NCBI RefSeq assembly: GCF_036885605.1
Contig: NZ_CP142523.1
Location: 5,270,001-5,334,000 of the forward strand
Reading direction: 5' to 3'
From: Janthinobacterium sp. TB1-E2
Lineage (GTDB): Bacteria > Pseudomonadota > Gammaproteobacteria > Burkholderiales > Burkholderiaceae_D
Length of the DNA: 64,000 bases
Shown here: piece after piece, positions 42,370 to 51,731 of the stretch
How positions within the stretch are numbered: position 1 is the stretch's first letter
Layout of the letters: every line of letters begins with the position of its first letter
The notes under the pieces: generated by a model
The model's database searches: none
What the model saw: the letters and a program-made list of their open reading frames with translations, nothing else
Told to the model about the DNA's origin: nothing
Made by a program: the position numbers and the translations under genes

Positions 42370-45300
42370 TTATTTACTTTTATCCGGAAACGCCGGACGC
42401 TTGGGCAGCACGGGCGGATTCTTCGCCAGCTCGGCCTGGATCACTTCAATCGCTTTTTCCAGCTGCGGATCGCGGCCGGCGATGACGTCGGCCGGCGTTT
42501 GCTCGACTTCGATATCGGGCGGCACGCCTTCGTTTTCCACGCCCCAGCCGTTCTCTCGCGTCCAGAACGCCAGGTTCGGCGCCGTGATGGTGCCGCCATC
42601 CATCAGCACGGGGAAGCCGAGGATGCCCACCAGGCCGCCCCACGTGGCCTTGCCGATCAGCGGGCCCAAGTTATTTTTGCGGAACATCCACGGCAGCAGA
42701 TCGCCGCCCGAACCGGCCGTCTCGTCGATCAGCATGGCGCGCGGGCCCTGGATCGACGCGGACGGCGTCTTCATGTCGGCGCCGTAGCGCATGGTCCACC
42801 AGGCGATTTCCTTCTTCTGCAGGATCTCGATATAGTAATCGGCCACGCTGCCGCCGCCATTGAAACGCTCGTCGACGATGATGGCCTGCCTGTCCGCCTG
42901 CGGGAAGAAATAGCGCTTGAAGTAGGTGTGGCCCAGGCCCGCCGTATTCGGCACGTACACGTACGCGACCTTGCCGCCCGTAGCGGCATTGACCTTGCGC
43001 ATATTGCCTTCGATCCAGTCGCGGTTGCGCAAGGCATCCTCGGTGGGCACGGGCACCACGGTGATCGTGCGCGCACCCTTGCCGTCGGCCGAGGGCCCCA
43101 CGGTCAGGTCGATGGCCTTGCCGGCCGTGTTCTCGAAGGCGCTGTAGATATTCGTCGGCGGCGCCAGCGGACGGCTGTCGACGGCCAGCAGGTATTCGCC
43201 CGCCTTGACGTTCAGGCCAGGCTCCGTCAGCGGCGCGCGCAGGGCCGGGTTCCAGTTCAAGCCGCCATACACTTTCTTGAAGCGGTAATGGCCGTCGCTT
43301 ACTTCATAGTCGGCGCCCAGGAGCCCCCCCGGCACCTTCTTCGCCTCGATAAAATCGTCACCGCCACCACCGCGGTGATGGCCCACGGCCAGTTCGCTGC
43401 ACATCCACTGGATCAGGCGGTTCAGGTCGGCGCGGCTCGACAGCTCAGGCAGGAACACGGCGTACTTGTCGCGCATGGCTTTCCAGTCCACGCCATGCAT
43501 GCCCGGGTCATAGAAATAATCGCGGTTGATGCGCCACACTTCATTGAAAATCTGCGCCCATTCGGCGCGCGGGTCGGCTTTTACTTCGATGGCGTCGACC
43601 TTGATCTTGCCTTCGCCCGGCATCAGCAGCTTGCCCGTGGCGGACCCCATGGCCCAGTTGTCCTTCTGGCGGTACAGCAGCTTCTTGCCGTCGGCCGACA
43701 CTTCGAAATCATCGGCTTCGGCCACCACGGTTTCCGCCTTGCGCTCCTTCAGATCGAAGCGCTGCACGGCCTTCTTGCCATCGCTTTCGCGCAGCAAAAA
43801 GATCTGCCCCGCGGCACCGGCGGCGAGGCTGGAAAACTGCGCAGCCGGCAGCGGCAAGTCGACGATGCGCGTGGCGATGCCGTCGAAATCGATGCTGATC
43901 GGCGCCACAGGCGCCACGGCCACTTTCGGGTCGTCGCGGCCCGTCTTCGGATCGACCTTCGGTTCGTTCTTCGGCTCCGCTTCCGCCTTGGCCGTGTCTT
44001 TTTTCGCGTCCGTGCTGGCGGCCTTTTCCTCGTCGCTTTCCTTGATCAGGGGCGACGGCAGGTCGCGCCGCAGCACGGCCATCCACACGGTGCGCGTCAC
44101 CAGATTGTCTTCGTTCTGCTGCGAAAACCAGTTGTTGCTGGGGCCCGCATTCGTGGACGCGAAGAAGTACAGGTACTTGCCGCTCTTGTCGAACACAGGT
44201 TCGGCCACGTCGGACAGGCCGTCGGTCACCGGCATCGACTTGTTCTGCTCGACGGAATAGATGTAGGCGCTGCGCGTGTAGGTGGGCGAGTTGAGCGTGT
44301 AGGCCAGCCAGCGCGAGTCGGGCGCCCACGAGGCGCGCATGCTCTTGTCGACGCCATACATCGGCTCCGTGGCGACCTTCTGCACCTTGCCCGTGCCGAC
44401 GTCGATCACGTACATGCTCCAGCCATTATCGGCAAACGCGATCTTTTTGCTGTCGGGCGACCAGACGGCGTTGTCATAGAAGCCGCTGCCATTGAGCTTG
44501 AACTTGCGCACGGCGCCCTTGCCATCCTGCGCCCGCACATGCAATTCATATTCGCCCGACTCGTCCGAGAAATATGCGACCGAGCGGCCATCGGGCGACC
44601 AGATCGGCGTGCGTTCGTGGGCGCCGGCCGTCTGCGTCAGATTGCGCACGTCGCCCTTGTCCGCGGGGATGGTGACGATCTCGCCCCGGTACTCGAAGGC
44701 GACCCTCGCGCCCGATGGCGAAATCGACGCGTCGCGGATGTATTTCGCGTTCTTGACCCAGCGTGGACGCGTTTGCCCCAGGTCGCTGGCCACGGCGATG
44801 GTCAGCTTGTGCGCCTGGCCGCTGGCGATGTCGAACGCGTGCAGATAGCCGGCCTGCTCGTAGACTATCTTACCGTTCGCGGCCGACGCGTTCAGCACGG
44901 GGAAATCCGCATGCCGCGTCAGCTGGCGCACGGCCTTCGTTTTCACGTCATACGCAAAGAGGTTGAATTCGCCGTTGCGGTCGGAGCGGAAGTACACGGT
45001 GTCGCCTATCCACATCGGGTCGACGTCGTTCGAGCGCGTCGTCGGCTGGGGGATTTTTTCAATCGATTTATCGGACGACGAGAATAGCCACAGCCAGGAA
45101 TTGGTGCCGCCCCGGTAGCGCTTCCACTGCTTGAAGGCGGGCGCCAGCGGGTTGTATGCGATGCGCTTGCCATCGGGCGAATACGTGGCGCGCGACGCGT
45201 TCGGGATTTCCAGCTGCGTTTCCACGCCGCCCGCCACCGGCACCGTAAACAGCTTCTGGAAGCGGTTGTTGAAGGCGGCGCGGGGCGAGGTAAACATTAC

Positions 45301-45681
45301 GGACTGGCTATCGGGCGTGAACGACTGCGCCAGGTCCGCGCCCGGGTGGAAGGTCAGGCGGCGCGGCACGCCACCGGCCGCCGCGATCACATACACGTCG
45401 ATATTGCCGTCGATATTCGCGCTATACGCGATCAGGCTGCCGTCGGGCGAAAACACGGGGTTGGACTTGTCGCCCAGGTCGGACGTCAGGCGCCGCGCGC
45501 CGCCGCCATCGAGGTTCGACAGCCACAGGTCGCCGGCATAGATGAAGGCGATGTGGCGGCTGGAGACGGCCGGTTCGCTCAGCATGCGGGTGTCTTGCGT
45601 ATTGGGCAGGGCCAGGGCCGGGTGGCTCAGCAGCAGTGCGCTGGCGGCCGCGATGGCCGTCAAGATGCGTGTCTTTTTCAA
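42370..45681 (-). CDS. Exported tricorn-type S41 protease
   Basis: A 1103-residue protein with a signal peptide (MKKTRILTAIAAASALLLS, ending ALA). In order: a long beta-propeller region rich in FSPDG/YSPDGKRIAY/WSPDGRSVAYFSDESG repeats (residues 30-530), a Lys/Ala/Glu-rich insert (about 545-585), a second propeller, a catalytic-core segment with GHHRGGGGD (near 769), a PDZ-like part, and the S41 protease with the catalytic Ser in ETAGSGGDLLPW (near 990). This is the tricorn order. Tricorn homologues with signal peptides occur in many proteobacteria and act in the periplasm. It sits on the opposite strand between bpt and pyrD. Confidence 0.85.
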   Translation of the reverse strand: MKKTRILTAIAAASALLLSHPALALPNTQDTRMLSEPAVSSRHIAFIYAGDLWLSNLDGGGARRLTSDLGDKSNPVFSPDGSLIAYSANIDGNIDVYVIAAAGGVPRRLTFHPGADLAQSFTPDSQSVMFTSPRAAFNNRFQKLFTVPVAGGVETQLEIPNASRATYSPDGKRIAYNPLAPAFKQWKRYRGGTNSWLWLFSSSDKSIEKIPQPTTRSNDVDPMWIGDTVYFRSDRNGEFNLFAYDVKTKAVRQLTRHADFPVLNASAANGKIVYEQAGYLHAFDIASGQAHKLTIAVASDLGQTRPRWVKNAKYIRDASISPSGARVAFEYRGEIVTIPADKGDVRNLTQTAGAHERTPIWSPDGRSVAYFSDESGEYELHVRAQDGKGAVRKFKLNGSGFYDNAVWSPDSKKIAFADNGWSMYVIDVGTGKVQKVATEPMYGVDKSMRASWAPDSRWLAYTLNSPTYTRSAYIYSVEQNKSMPVTDGLSDVAEPVFDKSGKYLYFFASTNAGPSNNWFSQQNEDNLVTRTVWMAVLRRDLPSPLIKESDEEKAASTDAKKDTAKAEAEPKNEPKVDPKTGRDDPKVAVAPVAPISIDFDGIATRIVDLPLPAAQFSSLAAGAAGQIFLLRESDGKKAVQRFDLKERKAETVVAEADDFEVSADGKKLLYRQKDNWAMGSATGKLLMPGEGKIKVDAIEVKADPRAEWAQIFNEVWRINRDYFYDPGMHGVDWKAMRDKYAVFLPELSSRADLNRLIQWMCSELAVGHHRGGGGDDFIEAKKVPGGLLGADYEVSDGHYRFKKVYGGLNWNPALRAPLTEPGLNVKAGEYLLAVDSRPLAPPTNIYSAFENTAGKAIDLTVGPSADGKGARTITVVPVPTEDALRNRDWIEGNMRKVNAATGGKVAYVYVPNTAGLGHTYFKRYFFPQADRQAIIVDERFNGGGSVADYYIEILQKKEIAWWTMRYGADMKTPSASIQGPRAMLIDETAGSGGDLLPWMFRKNNLGPLIGKATWGGLVGILGFPVLMDGGTITAPNLAFWTRENGWGVENEGVPPDIEVEQTPADVIAGRDPQLEKAIEVIQAELAKNPPVLPKRPAFPDKSK

Positions 45682-45884
45682 TCGATGTCTCGCTTATGAA
45701 GTCAACAGAACAGAGAAAAAACAGGAAGGTCCACGGCCCAATGCAAATTATGAATGAATTAATGTTGCTTTAGACCAAAGAGAACTATACACCCGGCAGC
45801 CGCGCGGAACACGGTAAAATACGGCACTTATTTCGCGCGCCGCCAGCCCTTCCCGGCGGTCCGCACACCTACTCAAAGCGCCCC

Positions 45885-46934
45885 ATGTCTGAAAAATTCC
45901 TGTACTCCCTCGCCCGCCCGCTGCTGTTCTCGATGGATGCCGAAGCGGCCCACCATCTGACCCTGCCCGCCCTGAAACGCGCCAGCGCGCTGGGCCTGAC
46001 GAAGCTGGCCGGCAAACCGGCGGCGGACCCGCGCACGGTGATGGGCATCACCTTCCCCAACCCGGTCGGCCTGGCCGCCGGTCTGGACAAGGATGGCGCC
46101 TATATCGACGCGCTGGCCGACCTGGGTTTTGGTTCCATCGAAGTGGGCACCGTCACGCCGCGCGCGCAGGCGGGCAATCCGAAACCGCGCATGTTCCGCC
46201 TGCCGCAGGCGCAGGGCATCATCAACCGCATGGGTTTCAATAATGGCGGCGTGGACGCCTTCGTCGCCAACGTGCAGGCGTCGAAGTTCTACCAGAACCG
46301 CGCGGGCGTGCTGGGCCTGAACATCGGCAAGAATGCCGACACGCCCATCGAGCGCGCGGCCGACGATTACCTGCTGTGCCTGGAAAAAGTCTACCCGTAT
46401 GCCAGCTATGTGACGGTGAACATCTCGTCGCCGAACACGAAAAACCTGCGCCAGTTGCAGGGCGCGTCCGAACTCGACGCCCTGCTGTCGCAACTCAAGG
46501 AAGCCCAGGCGCGCCTGGCGGACAAGCACAAGCGCTACGTGCCGCTGGCCCTGAAAATCGCGCCGGACATGGATGGCGAACAGGTGAAAAGCATCGCCGA
46601 GTCGCTCACGCGCCACCAGATCGACGGCGTCATCGCCACCAACACGACCCTGTCGCGCAGCGCCGTCGAAGGCATGCCGCACGGCGCGGAAGCGGGCGGC
46701 CTTTCCGGCGCGCCCGTGTTCGAACTGTCGAACAATGTCATCCGTTTGCTGAAAGCGGAACTGGGCGACGCGCTGCCCATCATCGGCGTGGGCGGCATCA
46801 TGCAGGGCAAGGATGCTTTGGCCAAGCTCGAGGCGGGCGCGCAGCTGGTGCAGTTGTACAGCGGCCTGATCTACGCGGGCCCCGCCCTGATCAAGGATTG
46901 CGCCCGCGCGCTGCGCGGCAAGCAGGCGAAATGA
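45885..46934 (+). CDS. pyrD: Dihydroorotate dehydrogenase (quinone)
   Basis: A 349-residue class 2, membrane-associated flavoenzyme of pyrimidine synthesis. Motifs are [77 protein letters not shown] (catalytic Ser) and IIGVGGI. The N-terminal [19 protein letters not shown] is the membrane-binding helix pair. Its stop overlaps the start of the aldo/keto reductase (ATGA at 46931). Confidence 0.96.
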   Translation: MSEKFLYSLARPLLFSMDAEAAHHLTLPALKRASALGLTKLAGKPAADPRTVMGITFPNPVGLAAGLDKDGAYIDALADLGFGSIEVGTVTPRAQAGNPKPRMFRLPQAQGIINRMGFNNGGVDAFVANVQASKFYQNRAGVLGLNIGKNADTPIERAADDYLLCLEKVYPYASYVTVNISSPNTKNLRQLQGASELDALLSQLKEAQARLADKHKRYVPLALKIAPDMDGEQVKSIAESLTRHQIDGVIATNTTLSRSAVEGMPHGAEAGGLSGAPVFELSNNVIRLLKAELGDALPIIGVGGIMQGKDALAKLEAGAQLVQLYSGLIYAGPALIKDCARALRGKQAK

Positions 46935-47980
46935 TCGACAAGGTCAAGCTGGGCTCCAGCAGCCTGGAAGTGAGCACGATCTGCCTGGGCACGATGACCT
47001 TCGGCGAGCAGAATAGCGAAGCCGAAGCGCACAGCCAGCTCGATTACGCGCTCGAACGCGGTATCAACTTCATCGACACGGCCGAGATGTATCCGGTGAT
47101 GGCCAGCGCGCAAACGCAGGGCAGCACCGAGCGCTACATCGGCAGCTGGCTGAAGAAAAGCGGCAAGCGCAGCCAGATCGTGCTGGCCAGCAAGGTGGCC
47201 GGGCCGAACTCGCGCATGCACTGGATACGCAATGGCAAGACGGACCACGACGCCGTCAACATCCGCGCCGCCGTCGAGGACAGCCTGCGCCGGCTGCAGA
47301 CGGAGCACATCGACCTGTACCAGTTGCATTGGCCCAGCCGCAACCTGCCCATCTTCGGCGCCAGCGTGTACAACCCGCGCAAGGAACACGCGTCGGTCGC
47401 CATCGAAGACACGCTGGCCGTGCTGGGCAAGCTGGTCGACGAGGGCAAGATCGGCCACATCGGCGTGTCGAACGAATCGTCGTGGGGCGTGTGCGAATAC
47501 ATCAAGCAGGCCGAGCTGAAAGGCTTGCCGCGCATCGCCTCGATCCAGAACCTGTACAACCTGACGGCGCGCCATTTCGAGACGAGCTTGCTCGACGAGA
47601 CCTGCCACCGGGAAAATGTCAGCTTGCTGGCCTACAGCCCGCTGGCGTTCGGCCAGCTGACGGCGAAATACCTCGACAATCCGCAAGCCAGGGGCCGCCT
47701 GACGATTTTCCCGCCCGGCTGGAGTCCCCGCTACGTGCGCCCCGCTACCATAGCGGCAGCCGCCCAGTATGCGGCGCTGGCCCGCGCGCACGGCTTGACG
47801 CCGGCGCAGTTGGCGCTGGCCTGGTGCTACTCGCGCTGGTTCGTGGCCTCGACCATCATCGGCGCCACCAGCGTGGCGCAGTTGCAGCAAAATATCGATG
47901 CCCATCAAGTCAGCCTGTCGCCGGACCTCGTGGCGGCCGTCGACGCCATCCACGCCAGCCTGCCCAACCCTGGGCAGTAA
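46931..47980 (+). CDS. Aldo/keto reductase, Tas-like
   Basis: A 349-residue NADPH-dependent oxidoreductase. Motifs are [29 protein letters not shown] (catalytic Asp/Tyr), [10 protein letters not shown] (Lys), [11 protein letters not shown] (His) and the NADPH-binding [15 protein letters not shown]. The NTAEMYP/WPSR combination fits the E. coli Tas (YgdS) branch. It is translationally coupled to pyrD by an ATGA overlap. Substrate unknown. Confidence 0.9.
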   Translation: MIDKVKLGSSSLEVSTICLGTMTFGEQNSEAEAHSQLDYALERGINFIDTAEMYPVMASAQTQGSTERYIGSWLKKSGKRSQIVLASKVAGPNSRMHWIRNGKTDHDAVNIRAAVEDSLRRLQTEHIDLYQLHWPSRNLPIFGASVYNPRKEHASVAIEDTLAVLGKLVDEGKIGHIGVSNESSWGVCEYIKQAELKGLPRIASIQNLYNLTARHFETSLLDETCHRENVSLLAYSPLAFGQLTAKYLDNPQARGRLTIFPPGWSPRYVRPATIAAAAQYAALARAHGLTPAQLALAWCYSRWFVASTIIGATSVAQLQQNIDAHQVSLSPDLVAAVDAIHASLPNPGQ

Positions 47981-47990
47981 GCGCGCCCCT

Positions 47991-48015
47991 CCTGGCGGCG
48001 CAGGCCGCCGCCAGG
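47991..48015 (+). terminator. GC hairpin after the aldo/keto reductase gene
   Basis: CCTGGCGGC and GCCGCCAGG form a perfect 9-bp stem. It shares its arm sequence with the terminator at 15687 but lacks a T-run, so intrinsic termination is uncertain. Confidence 0.35.
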
Positions 48016-48274
48016 CTCCCCCCTCATCGCAGATAGTCGTATTTATACAACAGCTGGCAATTTACTGCTGTGCAGCATTGCGGCCTTGCCTTGCCCGGTC
48101 GTATGCTGGAAACGAGGCCATATGCGCTACTCGCGCCATGTTGACGTCTTTCAGATATTTATTGCATATCGATAGACAGAACGATTCGTAAGCACGCCGC
48201 GTGCCCACTGTTAATCTGATTGCATCATCGGACCGCCATGGTCCGCGCAACCACCAACCGAAGAGATATCGTCG

Positions 48275-50698
48275 ATGAGTTCAAGCACCGCCCGCTCCCA
48301 GCTTCCCGCCCTCCCCGTCAAAACCGTTATCGCCGCCAGCCTGGTCGCCTGCTTCAGCCTGCCGATGCAGGCGCAAGCGCAGCAAGAGCTGCCGGCCGAA
48401 GGCGAATTGCAATCGGTGGTGGTGACCGGCACCTTCGCCAAGAACCGCCGCACCATCGATTCCGAATCGCCGATCGACATCCTCACCTCGCGCGACCTGC
48501 AAAGCACGGGTTCCGCTGAACTGGCCACCGTGCTGGCGCGCCTGCTGCCATCGCTGAACTTTGCCCGCGCCACGGGCGCCGACGCCAGCGACGCCGTGCG
48601 TCCGGCCCAGCTGCGCGGCCTGTCGCCCGACCAGACCCTGGTGCTGGTAAACGGCAAGCGCCGCTACACGTCGGCCGTCGTCAACGTCAACGGTTCGCTG
48701 GGCCGCGGCTCGGCGCCCGTCGACCTGAACGCCATCCCGCTGGCCGCCATCGACCATGTGGAAGTATTGCGCGATGGCGCGGCGGCCCAGTACGGTTCCG
48801 ACGCGATTGCCGGCGTAATCAACATCATCCTGAAAAAAGGCGCGGCAGGCGGCGACGTCGAAGTGGGTTACGGCCAGACGCAGGAACGCGACGGCAAGCA
48901 AAAATCCATCAAGGGTTCGGCCGGCTTCGCGCTCGGCGACGACGGCTGGGTGCGCGTCTCGGCGGAAGTGGCGGAACGCGATCCGACCAACCGCGCCGGC
49001 GCCGACTTCCGCAATCCGCTGGAGCCGCGCTACGGCAAGGTCAACCAGCGCTATGGCGATCCGGAAAGCAAGCCGGCGACGATTTTCCTCAACAGCGAAT
49101 ACCGCATCAACGACAATATCGACTGGTACGCCTTCGGCAACTATGGCAAGCGCGATACGTCGGCCGCCGCCACCTGGCGCACGGCGCTGATCGCGGACCC
49201 GAATAATTCGAAGCAGTTCATCCAGCGCACGCCGCTGTTCCCGGAAGGCTTCTTGCCGCTGCAAAACAGCACCCTGACGGACCAGTCCATCGTCACGGGC
49301 TTGCGCGGCGAGGCGGCCGGCTGGCGCTGGGATGCCAGCCTGAACTACGGCAGCAACAAGTTCGAACTGGACCTCGACAACACGGTCAACCAGTCGCTGG
49401 GCGCGAACAGCCCCACGCATTTCTATGCCGGCTCGCTGAAAAACGAACAGACCGTATTCAACCTCGATGCAGCGCGCGAATTTCCCGTCTCTTACTTTAC
49501 GGGTCCGCTGACGGTAGCCGTGGGCGCCGAAGCGCGCCATGAAAAGTACAGCATCGGCGCCGGCGACGAAGCGTCGTACACGGGCGGCGGCTCGCAAGGC
49601 TTTGCCGGCTTCCGTCCTGCCAACGCGGGCAGCCACTCGCGCCACAACGAGTCGATCTATGTCAACCTGGAAGCGGAAGCGACGAAGAAACTGTCGGGCG
49701 GCGTGGCCCTGCGCCATGAGCGCTACAGCGATTTCGGCAGCACCACCTCAGCCAAGGGTTCCGCGCGCTATGCGTTCACGGACGCCCTGTCCCTGCGCGG
49801 CACGGTGTCGAGCGGCTTCCGCGCGCCATCGCTGGCGCAGCAGTACTACACCATCACCACGACCAACTTCCAGGTCGTCAACGGCGTCAACACGCCGATC
49901 GAAACGGGTACCTTCGCCGTCAACACGCCGCAGGCGCGCGCCCTCGGTGCACAGGATCTGAAACCGGAAAAGGCCCGCAACTACAGCCTGGGCCTGCAGT
50001 TCCAGCCTAACCGCAACTTCACGACGACGGTGGATGCCTACCGCATCGACATCGACAACCGCATCCTGTTCTCTGCCAATCTGGTCCTCAACAATGCCTT
50101 GAAAAGCGTCCTGGCCGCGCAAGGCACGCCTGTGGGCTCGGGACGCTATTTCACCAACGCCGTCGACACGCGCACGGAAGGCGTCGACATCGTCAGCACC
50201 TACCGCATCGACCTGCAGGACAAGGACCGCCTCGACCTCACCGTGGCGTACAACCACAACAAGAGCAAGGTTCAGAAAATCGCCGACAATCCGGCCATCC
50301 TGACGGCCAACAACCTGAAACTGATCGACCGCCAGAGCATCGACCGCATCACGGTGGCGTCGCCGAAGGACAAGTTCAGCCTGGCCGCCGACTATGGCTT
50401 CGGCATCTGGAATGCGCATGGCGTCGTGACGCGCTACGGCAGCTTCACCGTGCCGCAGAACGACGTCAAGCTGGACCAGACGTATGACCCGCAATGGGTG
50501 CTGGACGTGTCCGGTTCCGTGAAACTGGGCAAGAACTGGCGCCTCGTGGCCGGCATCGACAACGTGACCAACCGCTACCCGGCGCAAGTGACGAGCGCGG
50601 GCAACCTGAACGTCAACGGCACCCAGCCCTACAGCATCTTCGCGCCGAACGGTTTCAACGGCCGCTACTACTACGCCAAGGCTGGCTATAGCTGGTAA
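48275..50698 (+). CDS. TonB-dependent outer-membrane receptor
   Basis: An 807-residue receptor. A signal peptide ends QAQA (residue about 35), followed by a TonB-box-like LQSVVVTGT, then a plug domain (SPIDILTSRDLQ, ARLLPSLNFARA, LVLVNGKRRYTS, VEVLRDGAAAQYGSDAIAGVINIIL). A 22-strand barrel follows and ends in GRYYYAKAGYSW with a terminal aromatic. The substrate is not evident; no sensor pair, ABC importer or siderophore gene adjoins. The 294-bp gap upstream shows no clear Fur box. It would be powered by the TonB motor at 16-19 kb. Confidence 0.92.
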   Translation: MSSSTARSQLPALPVKTVIAASLVACFSLPMQAQAQQELPAEGELQSVVVTGTFAKNRRTIDSESPIDILTSRDLQSTGSAELATVLARLLPSLNFARATGADASDAVRPAQLRGLSPDQTLVLVNGKRRYTSAVVNVNGSLGRGSAPVDLNAIPLAAIDHVEVLRDGAAAQYGSDAIAGVINIILKKGAAGGDVEVGYGQTQERDGKQKSIKGSAGFALGDDGWVRVSAEVAERDPTNRAGADFRNPLEPRYGKVNQRYGDPESKPATIFLNSEYRINDNIDWYAFGNYGKRDTSAAATWRTALIADPNNSKQFIQRTPLFPEGFLPLQNSTLTDQSIVTGLRGEAAGWRWDASLNYGSNKFELDLDNTVNQSLGANSPTHFYAGSLKNEQTVFNLDAAREFPVSYFTGPLTVAVGAEARHEKYSIGAGDEASYTGGGSQGFAGFRPANAGSHSRHNESIYVNLEAEATKKLSGGVALRHERYSDFGSTTSAKGSARYAFTDALSLRGTVSSGFRAPSLAQQYYTITTTNFQVVNGVNTPIETGTFAVNTPQARALGAQDLKPEKARNYSLGLQFQPNRNFTTTVDAYRIDIDNRILFSANLVLNNALKSVLAAQGTPVGSGRYFTNAVDTRTEGVDIVSTYRIDLQDKDRLDLTVAYNHNKSKVQKIADNPAILTANNLKLIDRQSIDRITVASPKDKFSLAADYGFGIWNAHGVVTRYGSFTVPQNDVKLDQTYDPQWVLDVSGSVKLGKNWRLVAGIDNVTNRYPAQVTSAGNLNVNGTQPYSIFAPNGFNGRYYYAKAGYSW

Positions 50699-50715
50699 AT
50701 AACGCTCTGCCATGT

Positions 50716-50753
50716 AAAAAGCCCGGAACGCATAACGCGTTTCCGGGCTTTTT
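50716..50753. terminator. Bidirectional terminator between the receptor and PEP-CTERM genes
   Basis: AAAAAGCCCGGAACGC and GCGTTTCCGGGCTTTTT pair with one bulged base around ATAAC. A-run and T-run allow use by both convergent genes. Confidence 0.8.
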
Positions 50754-50782
50754 CATGTCTTGCGCCCGCAGGCGCTGCAGGC

Positions 50783-51340
50783 TCAGGAGCGGCGGCGGCG
50801 CGCGGCAAAACCGACCAGGCCCAGGCCCAGTAGCATCATGCCGTAGGTCGCTGGCTCAGGCACTGCCGAGACCGAATTGAACGCGCGGAAATTGCTCAGG
50901 CCACGCGGCAGGTTGCCCAGGCTGAAAACCGTATTGGCGGCCAGCGGCGTGTCCCAGTGGAACAACAGTTCGCCACGGCCATAATGCACGGCCAGGTAGT
51001 CGAAGCTGGAGTTGACGGTGAACGAACCGGACTTGCTGCTGACCAGGTCGCCTTGGGCGGCCAAGACCAGCGAACCGGTGCCGCTCGATGGCAGACCAAA
51101 TTTGCTGCTGACCAAGCTCTTGATGGCGGCCGCACTTTGCGCGCCCGACGGGTTGGCGCCGTCAAAGACCCAGACCGAGTCCGCTGCCACGCTGCCGTAG
51201 GTGACGGTCTTGCTGCCCACAGCAAAGCCGCTCATGGCAGGATCGGTAATTTCCACCCAGCTCGCCGCTTGGGCCAATGGCGCCAGGCAAGCCGAGACAG
51301 CAAGGCAGAGACCCAGCACAGCACGTTTAGTCATGTTCAT
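50783..51340 (-). CDS. PEP-CTERM sorted exported protein
   Basis: A 185-residue secreted protein. The signal peptide is MTKRAVLGLCLAVSACLAPLAQA-ASW. The mature part is Ser/Gly/Ala-rich and beta-like. The C-terminal sorting tag is VPEPATYGMMLLGLGLVGFAARRRRS: PEP box, membrane helix and Arg cluster. Such proteins are processed by exosortase EpsH/XrtA, which is not in this window. Two starts (MNM) lie close together. The function of the mature domain is not recognised. Confidence 0.88.
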   Translation of the reverse strand: MNMTKRAVLGLCLAVSACLAPLAQAASWVEITDPAMSGFAVGSKTVTYGSVAADSVWVFDGANPSGAQSAAAIKSLVSSKFGLPSSGTGSLVLAAQGDLVSSKSGSFTVNSSFDYLAVHYGRGELLFHWDTPLAANTVFSLGNLPRGLSNFRAFNSVSAVPEPATYGMMLLGLGLVGFAARRRRS

Positions 51341-51731
51341 AGTTTCCCCTATTAATAAATTTCAAAAATTACAATGTTGTTTATATTTTTATTACACTTC
51401 TTTGCGATTGGACAAAAGATATCATTCAGGAAATCAAAATGCAATAAAAGAAACATCTTGAGTCATTGAAAATTTCAATCGGTCTCATGCATTGAATGCA
51501 TGAGCCTGCTTTGCGTAGTGTCATGCTTCGTACAACCGGGGCAACGAAACCTGCTGACTGGATGGAAGTGTTGTTAATTCACACAGACGCATGCGCCGTT
51601 CAGGCAAGCCCGGCCGGCGTTATCGCACGCCGTCTTGCGCCAGCGCAGACAAACGCCGTTCTTCTTGCCGGACGGCCCGTCGCCGCGTCCTATCATGCAT
51701 GTTCCTGCCGACATCCATCACGGAGCACGCC
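51341..51731. other. Intergenic region between PEP-CTERM and hemerythrin genes
   Basis: This 391-bp gap separates divergent genes and holds no supportable ORF. The first 140 bp are AT-rich and presumably contain the PEP-CTERM promoter. Two adjacent palindromes lie at 51465-51504. The rest is GC-rich without recognisable signals. Confidence 0.45.
51465..51504. promoter_or_regulatory. Two stacked palindromes, operator candidates
   Basis: ATTGAAA-A-TTTCAAT (51465-51479) and CTCATGCATT-G-AATGCATGAG (51484-51504) are both perfect, with odd single-base centres, only 4 bp apart. The second has 10-bp arms. They lie between divergent genes and are not followed by T-runs, so they look like protein-binding sites. 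Confidence 0.5.

Noticed and set aside
42499..45087. Plus-strand open frame of 862 codons opposite the tricorn gene
   Set aside because: Arg/His/Val-rich shadow of a real gene with a signal peptide and S41 catalytic motifs.
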